64,000 nt of DNA from NCBI GenBank assembly GCA_016432725.1, contig JACJDG010000001.1, positions 124,001 through 188,000 on the forward strand, in the 5' to 3' direction. Within the stretch, counting starts at the first letter, position 1. Each line of letters opens with the position of its first letter. Positions 1 through 8,485 of the stretch are shown here, piece after piece. A program made the translations under genes and the position numbers. Under the pieces are notes generated by a model that was given only the letters and a program-made list of their open reading frames with translations, did no database searches and had not been told where the DNA came from. The DNA comes from Streptomyces sp. DHE7-1 (GTDB lineage Bacteria > Actinomycetota > Actinomycetes > Streptomycetales > Streptomycetaceae).

Positions 1-565
1 GGGGTTGGATCCTTCACGTTTACGGTGATCTCCACAAAGGCTCCCGTTACATTAGACGCGGATAGAGCTGAAGAGATCATACTGCGGCCGATGACCCGTC
101 AGCGAGGGTCTAACCGCGTCTATGTAGACCGGTCGAGGCTGGCGGCAGGTTGTGCAGTGCCTGTCCGGCGGTTCGGCTGAGAGCCGTGCGTCACGGGGCG
201 TGGATCCTGACCGCACGCATCAGCCTGGTCGCGACTCGTTGGTGGCGCGGGCAGCCCATGGCCAGGAACCCGCGCAGCAGTTCTCTCGATACGCGGTCGG
301 CGGCAGCAGAGCCGTGGCCGCCGGCACGGACCACTCCTGACGCCGGGTCATTCAGGAACGGCGGTGCGTCGTTGACGCACCGCGTCCAGCGCCCGCAGTC
401 CCGCCACCGTGCAGGTGCGCACACTGGAGGGGCCGGTGCGCGAACAGCGCCCGAAGCCCGTCCGTGTCCTCGCGGACCCCGCACTTACGTCGAGCACCTG
501 GTCCGGGGGAGTCACCGGCAGTCAGTCGCCTGACGGCCTTGTATGCCTCGCCTTCCCTGGTCTCT
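1..565. other. No confident gene
   Basis: Several short overlapping open frames exist on both strands, but none has a ribosome binding site, a recognisable domain or clear coding bias over its rivals. A minus-strand frame at 191-484 is the least unlikely, yet I recognise nothing in it. Probably rearranged, decayed DNA. Confidence 0.4.
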
Positions 566-570
566 GCCTC

Positions 571-636
571 CTCATGTACGTGAGGTCAATGAGCAGCTGC
601 CTTGTGACAGCTGCTCATTGACCTCACGTACATGAG
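571..636. repeat. Perfect 29-bp inverted repeat with 8-base loop
   Basis: The left arm (571-599) begins CTCATGTACGTGAGGTCAAT, and the right arm (608-636) is its exact complement around an 8-base loop. It starts 14 bases past the stop of the minus-strand winged-helix gene at 651-962. Its first part (566-590) recurs in direct orientation at 1577-1601 with one mismatch. It could be a terminator, an operator of the upstream regulators, or part of a replication origin. The lack of a T-rich tail and the recurrence of the half-site elsewhere favour a protein-binding role. Confidence 0.85.
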
Positions 637-650
637 CCTTGCCTCTGAGA

Positions 651-962
651 TCAGGTTGCGCGGCGCAGGGGGACGACGACGTCTTCGCCGGTGCTCTTCG
701 GGCTGAGGCGGTAGTAGCTGATGTGTGCGAGCCGCTCTGATTCCTCGAGCCATCCGGTTTCGACGACCTGGCGGCGGGTGCGTGAGAAGACGGTGGGGGA
801 CATGCCGACGAGTTTGGCGAGGTTGGCGCCTGTCTCGATGACGGTGCCGGCTCGGTCGGTGGGGTGCATGGCGTAGAGCATGACGACGAGACGCTGATTG
901 GCGGTCATGCCAGAGGTGCGGTGGAGGACGTCCAGGAGCTTCTGCTTGTCGTCGTTGTTCAC
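651..962 (-). CDS. Small winged-helix DNA-binding protein, second gene of pair
   Basis: The product has 103 residues. Residues about 18-70 read as a winged helix-turn-helix (helix around GANLAKLVGMSPTVFSRTRR, then a wing), like MarR/RepL-type plasmid replication or regulatory proteins. The GTG start overlaps the TGA stop of the preceding gene by 4 bases, so the two are translationally coupled and probably work together. No sensor, membrane or catalytic segment is visible. The gene ends just before a perfect 29-bp hairpin whose half-site also lies upstream of the operon, suggesting autoregulation or origin binding. It could equally be a plain transcription regulator. Confidence 0.75.
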   Translation of the reverse strand: MNNDDKQKLLDVLHRTSGMTANQRLVVMLYAMHPTDRAGTVIETGANLAKLVGMSPTVFSRTRRQVVETGWLEESERLAHISYYRLSPKSTGEDVVVPLRRAT

Positions 963-1423
963 TGGGCCTCCCACAGCGAAGGGGTCTTGTTGTCGAAGCC
1001 GGGGATGTCCGGCGGGTTGCACGTCTTGATTGCTTCCCTCTGTTCGATCCCGGTGCCGTGGAAGGCAATGTACGGACTGATCCTGTAGAGCCTGTAGTTG
1101 CCGATGCGGCCGCGCTCGATCAGGATGCGTCGCTTGAGGAGCTTTCGGTTGATCTTGCCGACGGCGTCGGCGGTCATGCCGACCTTCCTGGCGATGTCCG
1201 CACCGGTCGCTCTCAGCGGTGCCATGCCCGCAGGAGACACTCCGATCCACCACAGAACCAAGTACTTCTGGCTGGGAGTGAAGTCCTTGCTCTCGGTGAT
1301 GGCTTCAACTCTGGCCTTGTCGACCTGGATGTGGTCGCCCGAGAAGGCGTAGGGCGCATATGGGATGGCCTCACCGGTATCGGCGTCGACCAGTCTGCGT
1401 GCTGCTCCCAATGGGCCCTCCAC
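959..1423 (-). CDS. Winged-helix protein, possible plasmid replication initiator or regulator
   Basis: The product has 154 residues and is the first gene of a coupled pair with 651-962. A central winged helix (residues about 45-105, helix GADIARKVGMTADAVGKINR) is followed by a short tail. The overall look is that of actinobacterial plasmid Rep-like or MarR-like proteins. The GTG start at 1423 is preceded by GAGG about ten bases upstream. The half-sites at 1437-1450 and 1478-1494 lie directly upstream and match the arms of the hairpin downstream of the operon, so product binding to both flanks is plausible. Function is inferred from fold and context only. Confidence 0.7.
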   Translation of the reverse strand: MEGPLGAARRLVDADTGEAIPYAPYAFSGDHIQVDKARVEAITESKDFTPSQKYLVLWWIGVSPAGMAPLRATGADIARKVGMTADAVGKINRKLLKRRILIERGRIGNYRLYRISPYIAFHGTGIEQREAIKTCNPPDIPGFDNKTPSLWEAQ

Positions 1424-1436
1424 GGTGGGCTTGCCT

Positions 1437-1494
1437 CTACGTGCATGAGCGACGACCCTCAGGCCGACTAGATGAACTTAACGTACATGAGCAG
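1437..1494. promoter_or_regulatory. Candidate operator/iteron half-sites upstream of the winged-helix pair
   Basis: Two inverted copies of the motif TCATG(T/C)ACGT lie at about 1437-1450 and 1478-1494, immediately upstream of the minus-strand operon start. The same motif forms the arms of the hairpin at 571-636 and the direct repeat at 1577-1601. The spacing suggests binding sites for the adjacent winged-helix proteins. Confidence 0.55.
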
Positions 1495-1576
1495 AAAGTT
1501 CATCAACTCCGCCTGCAGGGCGTGTCGCTCAACCACATATCAATCCAGTGACTGGATCCCCGCGGCCAGGAACGGG

Positions 1577-1601
1577 GCCTCCTCATGAACGTGAGGTCAA
1601 T
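1577..1601 (+). repeat. Direct-repeat copy of 566-590
   Basis: 24 of 25 bases match 566-590 in the same orientation; the core is TCATGAACGTGAGGTCAAT. Together the two copies bracket the winged-helix gene pair, leaving a cassette of about 1 kb. Confidence 0.8.
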
Positions 1602-2349
1602 CTAGTCAGGTCCTGTGGTCGTGCTCACGGTTCGTGAGACATGGGCATCGATGTCCTCAGAGCCGTGTGCCCCGCCCCAGAAACTGGGTGAAGGATGCTA
1701 TGAGCTGGGTGCCAGATCCTCAGAGCTCGGTTCGGTCGACGTTTTCGCAGGTCAGACCGCCTACTGGCTCTGCGCCCTCTTTAGCAGGATGACAAGCTGT
1801 TCACTGAGCCGATCCCACTACAACACTGCGCTCCCCTGAGTGATCGCGCGAGTCGAAGCCCAAGTTCCTCTCTGCTTGCGGCCACATCCGTACCCGTTTC
1901 CATCTACCGACAAAAGGCTCCCGCTCCCCTCCCCGTCCTCAGCCGACGAAAGCACGCCACGACGCGCCGCTAGCCAGCGAAGCACCCGTCACGTGTGTCA
2001 CCGCCAGCTCATCCCCGCCCTGGCCATGTTCGCCTTGAAAACCTCAAGGACCCGCAGTCGCCAAGCTGCCTGTCAGCCTCGTCGGTGCACCGGAGGCCCG
2101 CCAGGGCCGAGGATGCAACGACCCTAGGCGCGAAGACCCGGCCTGGCCTCAGGACTGCCAATCCGATGAGACCTCCAGCCCCGTAGCCGCCCAAGCTCCA
2201 GTGGAGCGGCACTCGGCCGACCCCGAACGGCCCTGCGCTGAAGTGCTGCACGTTCCTTACTAGACCTGCCGCCCTAGTAGCACGACTGACCACCTAGCAG
2301 TGGGGAGTGGGGTCTTGATTCGCTGAAGCACTGTGGACGGCGAGCCCGC
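1602..2349. other. No gene recognised
   Basis: Short open frames only, none convincing. A minus-strand frame at 2009-2293 contains a hydrophobic stretch that could be a leftover of a membrane protein gene, but start, end and homology are not evident. Confidence 0.4.
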
Positions 2350-2435
2350 TAGTGCTCTGACCACATTGGTTCGCCGGGTTGGTGATCGGGGCGGTTGGAT
2401 GTTGCGTGACGTTCGATCCGAGTGCTGGGGGTGTG

Positions 2436-3560
2436 GTGGCTGAGCCTGTCCGCGTGCGCAGGTTGACCGATCAGGAGGGGCAGAAGCTGCAGCAGATCGT
2501 GCGTCGGGGCAGCACCAGTTCGGTCCGCTTCCGACGGGCGATGATGATGCTGCTGGCGTCGGCCGGCGGGAACCGGGTCCCGGTGATCGCCCAGCTGGTG
2601 CAGGCCGACGACGGCACCGTCCGGGAGATGATCCACCGGTTCAACGAGATCGGCCTGGCCTGTCTGGACCCTCGGTGGTCGGGAGGCCGTCCACGCCTGC
2701 TCAGCCCTGACGACGAGGACTTCGTCATCCAGACGGCCACCACCCGCCCCACAAAGCTCGGTCAGCCCTTCACTCGCTGGTCCATCCGCAAACTGTTGGC
2801 CCACCTGCGGAAAGTTCATGGGCGGGTCATCCGCATCGGCCGCGAGGCGTTACGCCGTCTGCTCGCCCGCCGCGGCATCACCTTCCAGCGCACCAAGACG
2901 TGGAAGGAGTCCCCGGACCCCGACCGCGAGACAAAGCTGGACCGGATCGAGGAGGTCCTGGACCGCTTCCCGGACCGGGTCTTCGCGTTCGACGAGTTCG
3001 GCCCGCTCGGCATCCGCCCCACCGCCGGTGCGGGCTGGGCCCCGGCCAGTCACCCCGACCGGCACCCGGCGACCTACCACCGCACGCATGGCATCAGGTA
3101 CTTCCACGGCTGCTATTCGGTTGGTGACGACACGCTCTGGGGCGTCAACCGCCGGAAGAAGGGCGCCGCGAACACGCTGGCCGCGCTCAGATCGGTCCGG
3201 GCTGCCCGACCGGACGGCGGCCCCATCTACGTCATCCTGGACAACCTGTCCGCCCACAAGGGCGAGACGATTCGCCACTGGGCGAAGAAGAACCGAGTCG
3301 AGCTGTGCTTCACGCCGACATACGCGTCCTGGGCCAACCCAATCGAGGCGCACTTCGGGCCGCTGCGGCAGTTCACCATCGCCAACTCCAACCACCGCAA
3401 CCACACCGTGCAGACCCGGGCCCTGCACGCCTATCTGCGCTGGCGCAACGCGAATGCCCGTCACCCCGACGTGCTGGCAGCCCAGCGCCGCGAGCGCGCT
3501 CGCATCCGCAGGGAGAAGGGCATCCGTTGGGGCGGACGTCCCCTCGCCGATGCCGCTTGA
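2436..3560 (+). CDS. IS630 family transposase
   Basis: About 374 residues, full length for the family. An N-terminal helix-turn-helix region (residues about 10-100, with VIAQLVQADDGTVREMIHRF) is followed by the DDE catalytic domain. The three acids are visible in FAFDEFGPLGIRP, YVILDNLSAHK and WANPIEAHFGPL. Two adjacent GTG codons (2433, 2436) are possible starts; the family normally begins at about the one chosen. There are no internal stops or frameshifts, so it is probably active. Confidence 0.93.
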   Translation: MAEPVRVRRLTDQEGQKLQQIVRRGSTSSVRFRRAMMMLLASAGGNRVPVIAQLVQADDGTVREMIHRFNEIGLACLDPRWSGGRPRLLSPDDEDFVIQTATTRPTKLGQPFTRWSIRKLLAHLRKVHGRVIRIGREALRRLLARRGITFQRTKTWKESPDPDRETKLDRIEEVLDRFPDRVFAFDEFGPLGIRPTAGAGWAPASHPDRHPATYHRTHGIRYFHGCYSVGDDTLWGVNRRKKGAANTLAALRSVRAARPDGGPIYVILDNLSAHKGETIRHWAKKNRVELCFTPTYASWANPIEAHFGPLRQFTIANSNHRNHTVQTRALHAYLRWRNANARHPDVLAAQRRERARIRREKGIRWGGRPLADAA

Positions 3561-3589
3561 CCAGCCCGGCGACCTTGCCCGGCCGGGTT

Positions 3590-4231
3590 CTAGCAGTAGC
3601 CGTCCACCCTGGCGCCAGCTGGAGCGAGGTTGGGCCAGGGATGTCCTGCTCTGTCGGAGGCAGCGGACCGTAGGAGGTCAAGAATCGTGCACCCCGGGTA
3701 GCCCCGAAAACTCGCGTAGGTGCCCCGGTAGTAGCAGCTCCAGTAGCTCACGACCCGCCGTTGAGTGCGCGCGAAGAAGGCAGCGTTGTCCACGAGGAAC
3801 TGCCCGTAAGCGAGGTGGCCGTAGGTGCCGGGCGTGGCGAGATCACGGAGCTCATCGCAGATGACGACCAGGATCTCCAAAACGTACTCGCCAACCAGCT
3901 GCACGACGAAGGGGACGACCCATGGGTCCGTGGAACCAACGACCTTCTCCAGGTGGCGCTGCCTGACCATGCCGTCGCAGTGCCTTGAGTACAGGCAGTG
4001 CAGAAGCTGTTGTTGGCGCGACGAAAGCGACGCCACCCTGTCAGTTGGCGGCTCGTCGTTGTAGAGGCGCCCGGGGATCAAAACCTGCTGGCCCTCGACA
4101 GCGACCGAGAACGAGGCATGCGGCTGGAGCCGAGAATCAGGCATCACCGCCAGGACTGCCTCGGCATCGCTTGCAAGCTCGGCTGGGAACGCCGTGATCA
4201 ACGGATTGCTGCGGTCGGAAAGCGGCTGCAC
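3590..4231 (-). CDS. Unrecognised passenger protein inside the IS630 element
   Basis: The product has 213 residues with a GTG start, convergent with the transposase and separated from it by only 30 bases. There is no signal peptide or obvious transmembrane helix. The middle is rich in hydrophobic and acidic residues (for example PFVVQLVGEYVLEILVV, residues about 109-125), and the C-terminal third has several Tyr, Trp and Cys. I do not recognise the family. Its location between the transposon ends and the intact frame suggest it is carried as cargo and may affect transposition or host fitness. Confidence 0.75.
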   Translation of the reverse strand: MQPLSDRSNPLITAFPAELASDAEAVLAVMPDSRLQPHASFSVAVEGQQVLIPGRLYNDEPPTDRVASLSSRQQQLLHCLYSRHCDGMVRQRHLEKVVGSTDPWVVPFVVQLVGEYVLEILVVICDELRDLATPGTYGHLAYGQFLVDNAAFFARTQRRVVSYWSCYYRGTYASFRGYPGCTILDLLRSAASDRAGHPWPNLAPAGARVDGYC

Positions 4232-4322
4232 GAGCCGAGCATAGGCGGATGCCCGGCCAGGTAGCTGGCATTAATGGCCCCACATCCGCCCAACCCGGCG
4301 AAGGTATGCGGTCAGAGCACTA

Positions 4323-4744
4323 GACAGGCGGGTCGCCACACTCGACAGCGAGACCATCACCCAGACGTCAGTCACCGAGACCATTCAAGCTGTCTTTGCC
4401 GGTGATTTCGAGACGACTGTCCAGCGTCGGGTGCCCGCTCACGCCGACCTGAACTGGGCCAACGTACGGCGTCGGTGTTCAGCCTCTTCGACCAGGAGGA
4501 CTGGGGGAACGCCCCACAGGGACTGGACTCGGCTTCGCTGTGGGCGAGCTCGCTTGCCGTCCCTTCTCTGGCCGATCTTGTACGGCAGGAGCGTTGGCGG
4601 GACTTCGAGAGCCGGGACGGCAAGCTGATGACGCTGTTCATCTGCTCGAAGATCCTTGGGCCGCACGCGCACCCTGAGGATCCTCTGTTGGAACCTGCAC
4701 AGCGCATGGCCGAACAGGTCATGGATGAGCTTCATGGGGACTGA
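4323..4744 (+). pseudogene. Fragment of an unknown gene, disrupted at the IS630 insertion
   Basis: A frame reading DRRVATLDSETITQ onwards starts at the IS630 right flank and continues to ADLNWANVRR near 4470. There a frameshift moves it into a second frame, which ends at 4744 in AEQVMDELHGD. Across the excised IS the frame can be joined to about ten codons left of 2350, but no start codon is seen. Soluble, unrecognised, probably non-functional. Confidence 0.5.
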
Positions 4745-4961
4745 TCACGTGAGCGGTCGCGGAGGAGTTTCCGGTACTCATGGACGCTCCCACCCCTCCA
4801 CCTGGCCTGCCAGGGCTCCGACAGTTCCCGTGGAGCGGCCAAGCGCTGTCTGGCTGTCACCGTGGCTTTGCGAGTTACTGGACTACCACCATAAGCATGA
4901 CCACATGCCTCGGGTCCGGCCTCCTGGTGGAAGCCGGACCCGTTCGGTCGTGGCTGGCGAA

Positions 4962-5495
4962 TCAGAGCGATTCAGCCGTCGCCGTGGGGGTCTCTTCCTG
5001 CGCGGCCTCACCGCGGCCGATGGTCATCGACCAGCGCACGGATGGGGGGGCCTGGACCGAGACGACGCCGCTGCGGTCCACTCCGCCAACACCTACTTGG
5101 TTGTATGTGGTGCTGACTTGGTCGGCCAGACACTCAAGTGGGAAGGCGATGTGCACGGACCGCACCGCGACCTTGATCTTGCCTGCGCCCTGGCAACGGA
5201 CCGCGACGATCAGCGCGTCCCCCTTCTTGCCCTTGCTGAAAGCGAGACTTGCGTTGCCAGTGGTCACCTTCTGACGGCCGGCGAGTGTTTCGTCGGCGTC
5301 CAACTCTGGGGGTTTTTGCACGGACGGCTGTGCGCTGCTGCCCGGAGTGGTCGTCACCGTCGGCGCGCCAGGCTCGGACGAACTTGTGCCATGCGAAGGC
5401 TCTTTGGCATCGGTGTGATCCGAGGAGCAGCCAGCGAGAGGGACAAGCAGCGCAGCACACGCGATGCCCAGTCCTGCCAAGGTTCGAATGGACAT
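4962..5495 (-). CDS. Putative secreted lipoprotein
   Basis: About 177 residues from the ATG at 5495. A typical lipoprotein signal peptide comes first: MSIRTL, a hydrophobic core, then lipobox LAGC at residues about 19-22. A Ser/Thr/Pro-rich linker follows, then a beta-rich domain with two cysteines (VRCQGAG and PLECLADQ). No enzyme motif is visible. It directly follows the truncated gene at 5497-5739 with one base between, so the two formed an operon. An earlier in-frame start would place extra charged residues before the signal peptide and is rejected. Confidence 0.8.
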   Translation of the reverse strand: MSIRTLAGLGIACAALLVPLAGCSSDHTDAKEPSHGTSSSEPGAPTVTTTPGSSAQPSVQKPPELDADETLAGRQKVTTGNASLAFSKGKKGDALIVAVRCQGAGKIKVAVRSVHIAFPLECLADQVSTTYNQVGVGGVDRSGVVSVQAPPSVRWSMTIGRGEAAQEETPTATAESL

Positions 5496-5496
5496 G

Positions 5497-5739
5497 TCAG
5501 CTCTCCCAGATGGCCCAGCCGATGCGGTGCGGCGTGTAGACGGTCGCGTTCTTCTTGCTGCCCTTGACACAGTTTGCGTGCGTGTACTGGCTGTACCCGT
5601 AGGCCTTCAGGCGGTAGACACCGTACCGGGCGGATGTCGTCTTGTGCGCCGGGGTGTCCACGCTGATGGTGTTGCCGAGCTTGGCGGTGAGCGACGCGGA
5701 GAGGTTCACGCCGAACTTTTCCGTCTCATTCAGCGCCAT
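5497..5739 (-). pseudogene. C-terminal remnant of a conserved Streptomyces protein, cut at an att-like scar
   Basis: 80 residues remain. They resemble the C-terminal half of actinomycete secreted beta proteins (GNTISVDTP, YGVYRLKAYGYSQYTHANC). The upstream boundary coincides with a repeat, TTTCCGTCTCATTCAGCGCC, that recurs at 59044. The original N-terminus and signal peptide were therefore replaced when an integrating element joined here. It is directly followed by the lipoprotein gene. Confidence 0.6.
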
Positions 5740-5827
5740 TCACGGCCGTTCAGACAGGACCAAGGCCCGGTGAACGGCCCCGTTCGAAGCCCTCTGGACC
5801 ACCAACACAGGTGGAAAGCGTGTTGGT
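5718..5827. repeat. Attachment-site-like scar, tRNA-Ser family, copy 1
   Basis: The arm sequence (TTCACGGCCGTTCAGAC and preceding bases, 5718-5756) matches 59044-59082. It is followed at 5803-5827 by a core containing GGAAAGCGTGTTGG, which resembles the anticodon arm of a tRNA-Ser(GGA). Copy 2 is at 59044-59188. I infer a leftover junction of an integrative element. Confidence 0.6.
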
Positions 5828-5855
5828 CGTGCCGAGATTCAGCAGGCACTGAGCC

Positions 5856-6218
5856 GTGACGATGCCGCCCTCTGATGAGAGCGTGTCCTGCATGGAGACA
5901 CCCACGGCCCCAGGTGACGGGGATGCACAGCACGCTGTCATCGCCCACTTCCGACTTGCCCACGGTGGCTTCGGCGAGGCCGACCAACGCCAGCTCGTCC
6001 GCGAAGCTCGACAGGCGATGGCAACAGCGACCGAAGACGCTCGTGTCGGTGAGGTCGATGGCAACGAGTTCGGAGGGGGCGAGGCCGTGGTGTATGCCCA
6101 CGGACCGGACGCCACTACGCTCTTCAAGATCATGGAGCCCACTTTGCGCAGTCTGCCGTTCAGGCCGGCGCACGTCCTTCTCAGGCACGGCGACAGCGAA
6201 ACACGGGTGGATTTGTAA
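5856..6218 (+). CDS. Conserved hypothetical protein
   Basis: 120 residues from the GTG at 5856, or 108 from the ATG at 5892, which fits the start of the conserved region better. No signal peptide or membrane segment. The central part has a pattern I associate with a small soluble actinomycete family (GNEFGGGEAVVYAHGPDA, then PFRPAHVLLRHG near the end). The function is unknown. It sits alone, just after an att-like scar, as cargo would. Confidence 0.65.
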   Translation: MTMPPSDESVSCMETPTAPGDGDAQHAVIAHFRLAHGGFGEADQRQLVREARQAMATATEDARVGEVDGNEFGGGEAVVYAHGPDATTLFKIMEPTLRSLPFRPAHVLLRHGDSETRVDL

Positions 6219-6288
6219 GCCAGTCCAGGCGATCATCCGGGCCCGTTGCGCTACGCGCTAGGGGCGCACTACAAGCGCACCAGATCGA

Positions 6289-6312
6289 GCGGGGAACAGC
6301 GGGGAATCACGG
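6289..6312 (+). repeat. Short dispersed repeat, family A copy 1
   Basis: GCGGGGAACAGCGGGGAATC, with related copies at 7708-7745 and 10644-10682. It resembles the arm-type repeats found beside integrase-mediated junctions. Confidence 0.5.
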
Positions 6313-6456
6313 TGAAAGCAAGCGACGTCGACCAGGCCGGAGCTCGGCCATTAGAGCAGGTCAGCGCCCGAACCGACCCCCAATGATCACAGCTTCCCAA
6401 GCTGATGTCCTGCCGTCGACCTTGCCTCCGTCGAACTGGCCTGATGGGCTGTGCCT

Positions 6457-6705
6457 ATGGCAACCGACCCCAGCGAGTATGAGAAGGCTATGCCGGCCGT
6501 GGCCGCCAGACTTGCCAAGCTCGAACGAGCAGTCGACCGGACCCGCGCCTCTCACTCCGGACAGCCCTACTCCGAAGTCCACCGGGCGCTCGTCGGGGCA
6601 CTGGAACACGAGGGCGCTCAACGCATCGTCCCTCAGGTCGTCGAGGAACTGGCGCGTCAGATCTCCGAAGCCCCGGCGAGCCCGATCCCTGACATCCACA
6701 CCTGA
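6457..6705 (+). CDS. Small conserved hypothetical protein
   Basis: 82 residues from the ATG at 6457; a GTG two codons earlier is possible. It is all helical in appearance, with an acidic and basic mix and no hydrophobic segment. The segment QPYSEVHRALVGALEHEG suggests a short regulatory or accessory protein. The tail runs into the dispersed TGACATC repeat at 6689-6715, so the natural C-terminus may have been altered by recombination. Confidence 0.5.
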   Translation: MATDPSEYEKAMPAVAARLAKLERAVDRTRASHSGQPYSEVHRALVGALEHEGAQRIVPQVVEELARQISEAPASPIPDIHT

Positions 6706-6715
6706 CATCAACGTC
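6689..6715 (+). repeat. Dispersed TGACATC repeat, family D copy 1
   Basis: Two TGACATC(N)A units about 14 bases apart. Similar units occur at 8264-8293, 25443-25470, 38847-38888 and 54171-54213. Probably integrase arm sites or junction debris. Confidence 0.55.
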
Positions 6716-6927
6716 GGCGGCCAACAGCGGCTCTCCGTGAACCGCGATGACCCGATCTCCCGAGCACGGAGGGCCGGTGGGGCTCGCTTGATCGAACTCC
6801 TAAGGCGGTGGTCGGCAATGATTACGCTGGTCATGATGGCGCCGACACCGTGCAATACCGCTGGTGGCTGGCAGGCAGACGACAGTGCGCACAATGGGGG
6901 CTGTCGGAGGGGAGTGGGAGAAAGACC

Positions 6928-7442
6928 ATGGCAGGTGAGGTGCACGACATGTTGTGCTGGCGAGGTCCGGTCTCGGTGAACGTGTTCGTCATCGGCTCCG
7001 GCAACACCCCTTGCCGAAGGAGGCTTTTCACCTCGGGGGGCTGGTCCCCGACGCCTACCTGCCGTTCCCTCTGTTGGAGCAGCCCGAAGCCGTTGAGCGG
7101 CTCGGTCTGGTGTCGTACGACCTCGACTTCGATGACGTCTCGCTCGATCTGCGCGAGTACACGCGAGCAGTACTTCGACGTGTCTGCGCAGACACCCGGG
7201 CAGTGGCCTGGACGGCTTTCGAGGGGACGTTCCACTATGACGAACTCCTCACCGATGAAGTGGCCCACCAGATCTACGGCTACTGCACGACCGGCGCCGA
7301 ACCGGTGGTCGAGTGGGACACCGCGGCCCTGCAAGGCGAAGAGTGGCGCCGTGGAATCGCCGGAGCTCGAGCGGCTTTGGACGCCTTGCTGTACGCCTCG
7401 GAGTCTGCGAGGCGGGAAGAGCCGCACCGACCGAGTGTCTAA
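6928..7442 (+). pseudogene. Hypothetical soluble protein, one-base frameshift
   Basis: The ATG at 6928 has GGAG upstream and opens a frame reading VSVNVFVIGSG. At the C-run 7017-7020 the frame must shift by one base to continue as LPKEAFHLGGLVPDAYLPFP and end at 7442, giving about 171 residues. It is acidic, with no membrane or signal segment. I do not recognise the family. The single missing C could be a sequencing error, in which case the gene is intact. Confidence 0.6.
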
Positions 7443-7500
7443 CTGCGTGACAACGCCGACGTACGCCAGCGAGCGAGCGCGGACGCCGGTGCAGGTGGGT
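7433..7500 (+). repeat. Att-arm repeat, family P copy without core
   Basis: Contains GTGTCTAACTGCGTGACAA, shared with 52236-52370, 48717-48850, 56508-56641 and 59701-59834. The tRNA-Pro-like core found about 110 bases downstream in those copies is absent here, so another junction or a deletion followed. Confidence 0.6.
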
Positions 7501-7707
7501 GCCACAGCGACCCAGGGCCCAACGCCCATCCAATGCGCCGGACGCACGGCTCCCGGGTCATGAGGCCGCGCCGGTCAGGGTGAGGAACTCGCTGCGGGAG
7601 CGGGCATCGGAGCGCAGCAGTCCAGCGACGCCACCACGCTGGTCCGCCTCGACGTCCTCGAACCGGCCGACTCCCTGTTGAAGTCGACTGAAGCCACGTG
7701 CCCCTAG

Positions 7708-7745
7708 CGTGCCCGTTCAGGCGGGAACAGCGGGGAGTCACGGGC
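7708..7745 (+). repeat. Short dispersed repeat, family A copy 2
   Basis: GCGGGAACAGCGGGGAGTCA, related to 6289-6312 and 10644-10682. Confidence 0.5.
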
Positions 7746-7809
7746 ACCAGCGGACGCCGGGCATGAGAACGGACTCTGACTGATTCACCTGGTCAGGGTC
7801 GGTTTCTGC

Positions 7810-7866
7810 TGGCGGTGGGTGTGGGATTTGAACCCACGGACTCCACGACGGTTTTCCAGACTGCAC
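7810..7866 (-). tRNA. 3' part of a serine-type tRNA (attachment-site remnant)
   Basis: Read on the minus strand, this shows an anticodon loop CTGGAAA (anticodon GGA), a T-arm GTGGGTTCAAATCCCAC and an acceptor 3' strand ending ACCCACCGCCA. The 5' half (acceptor 5' strand and D arm) is missing, and the 5' anticodon stem pairs poorly. A 3' tRNA fragment of this kind is what is left at the distal end of an element integrated in a tRNA gene. It is not expected to be functional. Confidence 0.75.
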
Positions 7867-7968
7867 CGACCTCAGGGTTGTAGCCCGCTAGATTCCGGCA
7901 TTGTGTCCCGCGGTGAGCGCTGAGATCGTTGCGGCGAGTGCCTCGGAGTAGGCACCGGGGAGGGTCGT

Positions 7969-8283
7969 GTGTTCGTCGTTCTTGCGTTCGTTCTAGTGTT
8001 GGCGCTGACACTGAGTGTGATTGGTGTATGGGCCATGACGACCGGGCGCATTGCACTCCCTTGGGTGCGCAAGGGAGTGAAACAGCCTCGCGTATGGGGT
8101 GCCGGGACGTTGCTGATCGCGGCGAGCCTCACGGCGGCGTGGCTGGTGCCCTTCCGTGGCCAGAGCCTGCTCATGCTGGCTGGCCTCGTGCTGACTTGCT
8201 GGTCCCAGGGCTGGCGACATCGGAAGAGGCCTCAGGGGACTGATGCGTCAAGAACAGCGCTAACGTCTGACATCAACGGCTGA
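7969..8283 (+). CDS. Small membrane protein
   Basis: 104 residues from the GTG at 7969, preceded by a strong GGGGAGGG site. Two transmembrane helices (residues about 2-24 and 45-70), with a short basic loop between them containing RKGVKQPRVWG and a basic C-terminal tail. The tail runs into the TGACATC repeat, so the end may not be original. It sits alone after the tRNA fragment. Function unknown. Confidence 0.65.
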   Translation: MFVVLAFVLVLALTLSVIGVWAMTTGRIALPWVRKGVKQPRVWGAGTLLIAASLTAAWLVPFRGQSLLMLAGLVLTCWSQGWRHRKRPQGTDASRTALTSDING

Positions 8284-8293
8284 CACCAACAGA
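8264..8293 (+). repeat. Dispersed TGACATC repeat, family D copy 2
   Basis: TGACATCAACGGCTGACACC, overlapping the end of the small membrane protein gene. Confidence 0.55.
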
Positions 8294-8485
8294 GGCGAAC
8301 ACGACCGTACGAGAGCGGCCCTCAGCGGTCGGTGGACCGTCGTAGGACTGGGCACCCTCCAGCCCTCAGGCCTTCCGTGATCGACTGATAAGTGTGAGGA
8401 CAAGACTGCAAAGTCTCATCACCGCACGGGCGCCGTCTCCCTGTGCGTGCCGGTTGCCATTGAGTGACCCTGGGTCCCCGCCTCT

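Larger units (their letters stand above)
2352..4320. mobile_element. Complete IS630-type element with passenger gene
   Basis: The terminal inverted repeats match at 27 of 31 bases; both ends read GTGCTCTGACC inward. They are flanked by TA duplications at 2350-2351 and 4321-4322, and restoring the target gives CTAG, the classic IS630 preference. The element is 1,969 bp. It carries a plus-strand transposase (2436-3560) and a convergent minus-strand gene (3590-4231) wholly inside the repeats, leaving little other DNA. Intact ends and an intact transposase suggest a recent insertion. Confidence 0.93.

Noticed and set aside
571..636. Hairpin as a linear replicon telomere
   Set aside because: Single hairpin well inside the window with coding DNA nearby; telomeres show series of palindromes at the physical end.
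7810..7866. Functional tRNA-Ser
   Set aside because: The 5' half is missing and the anticodon stem does not pair properly.
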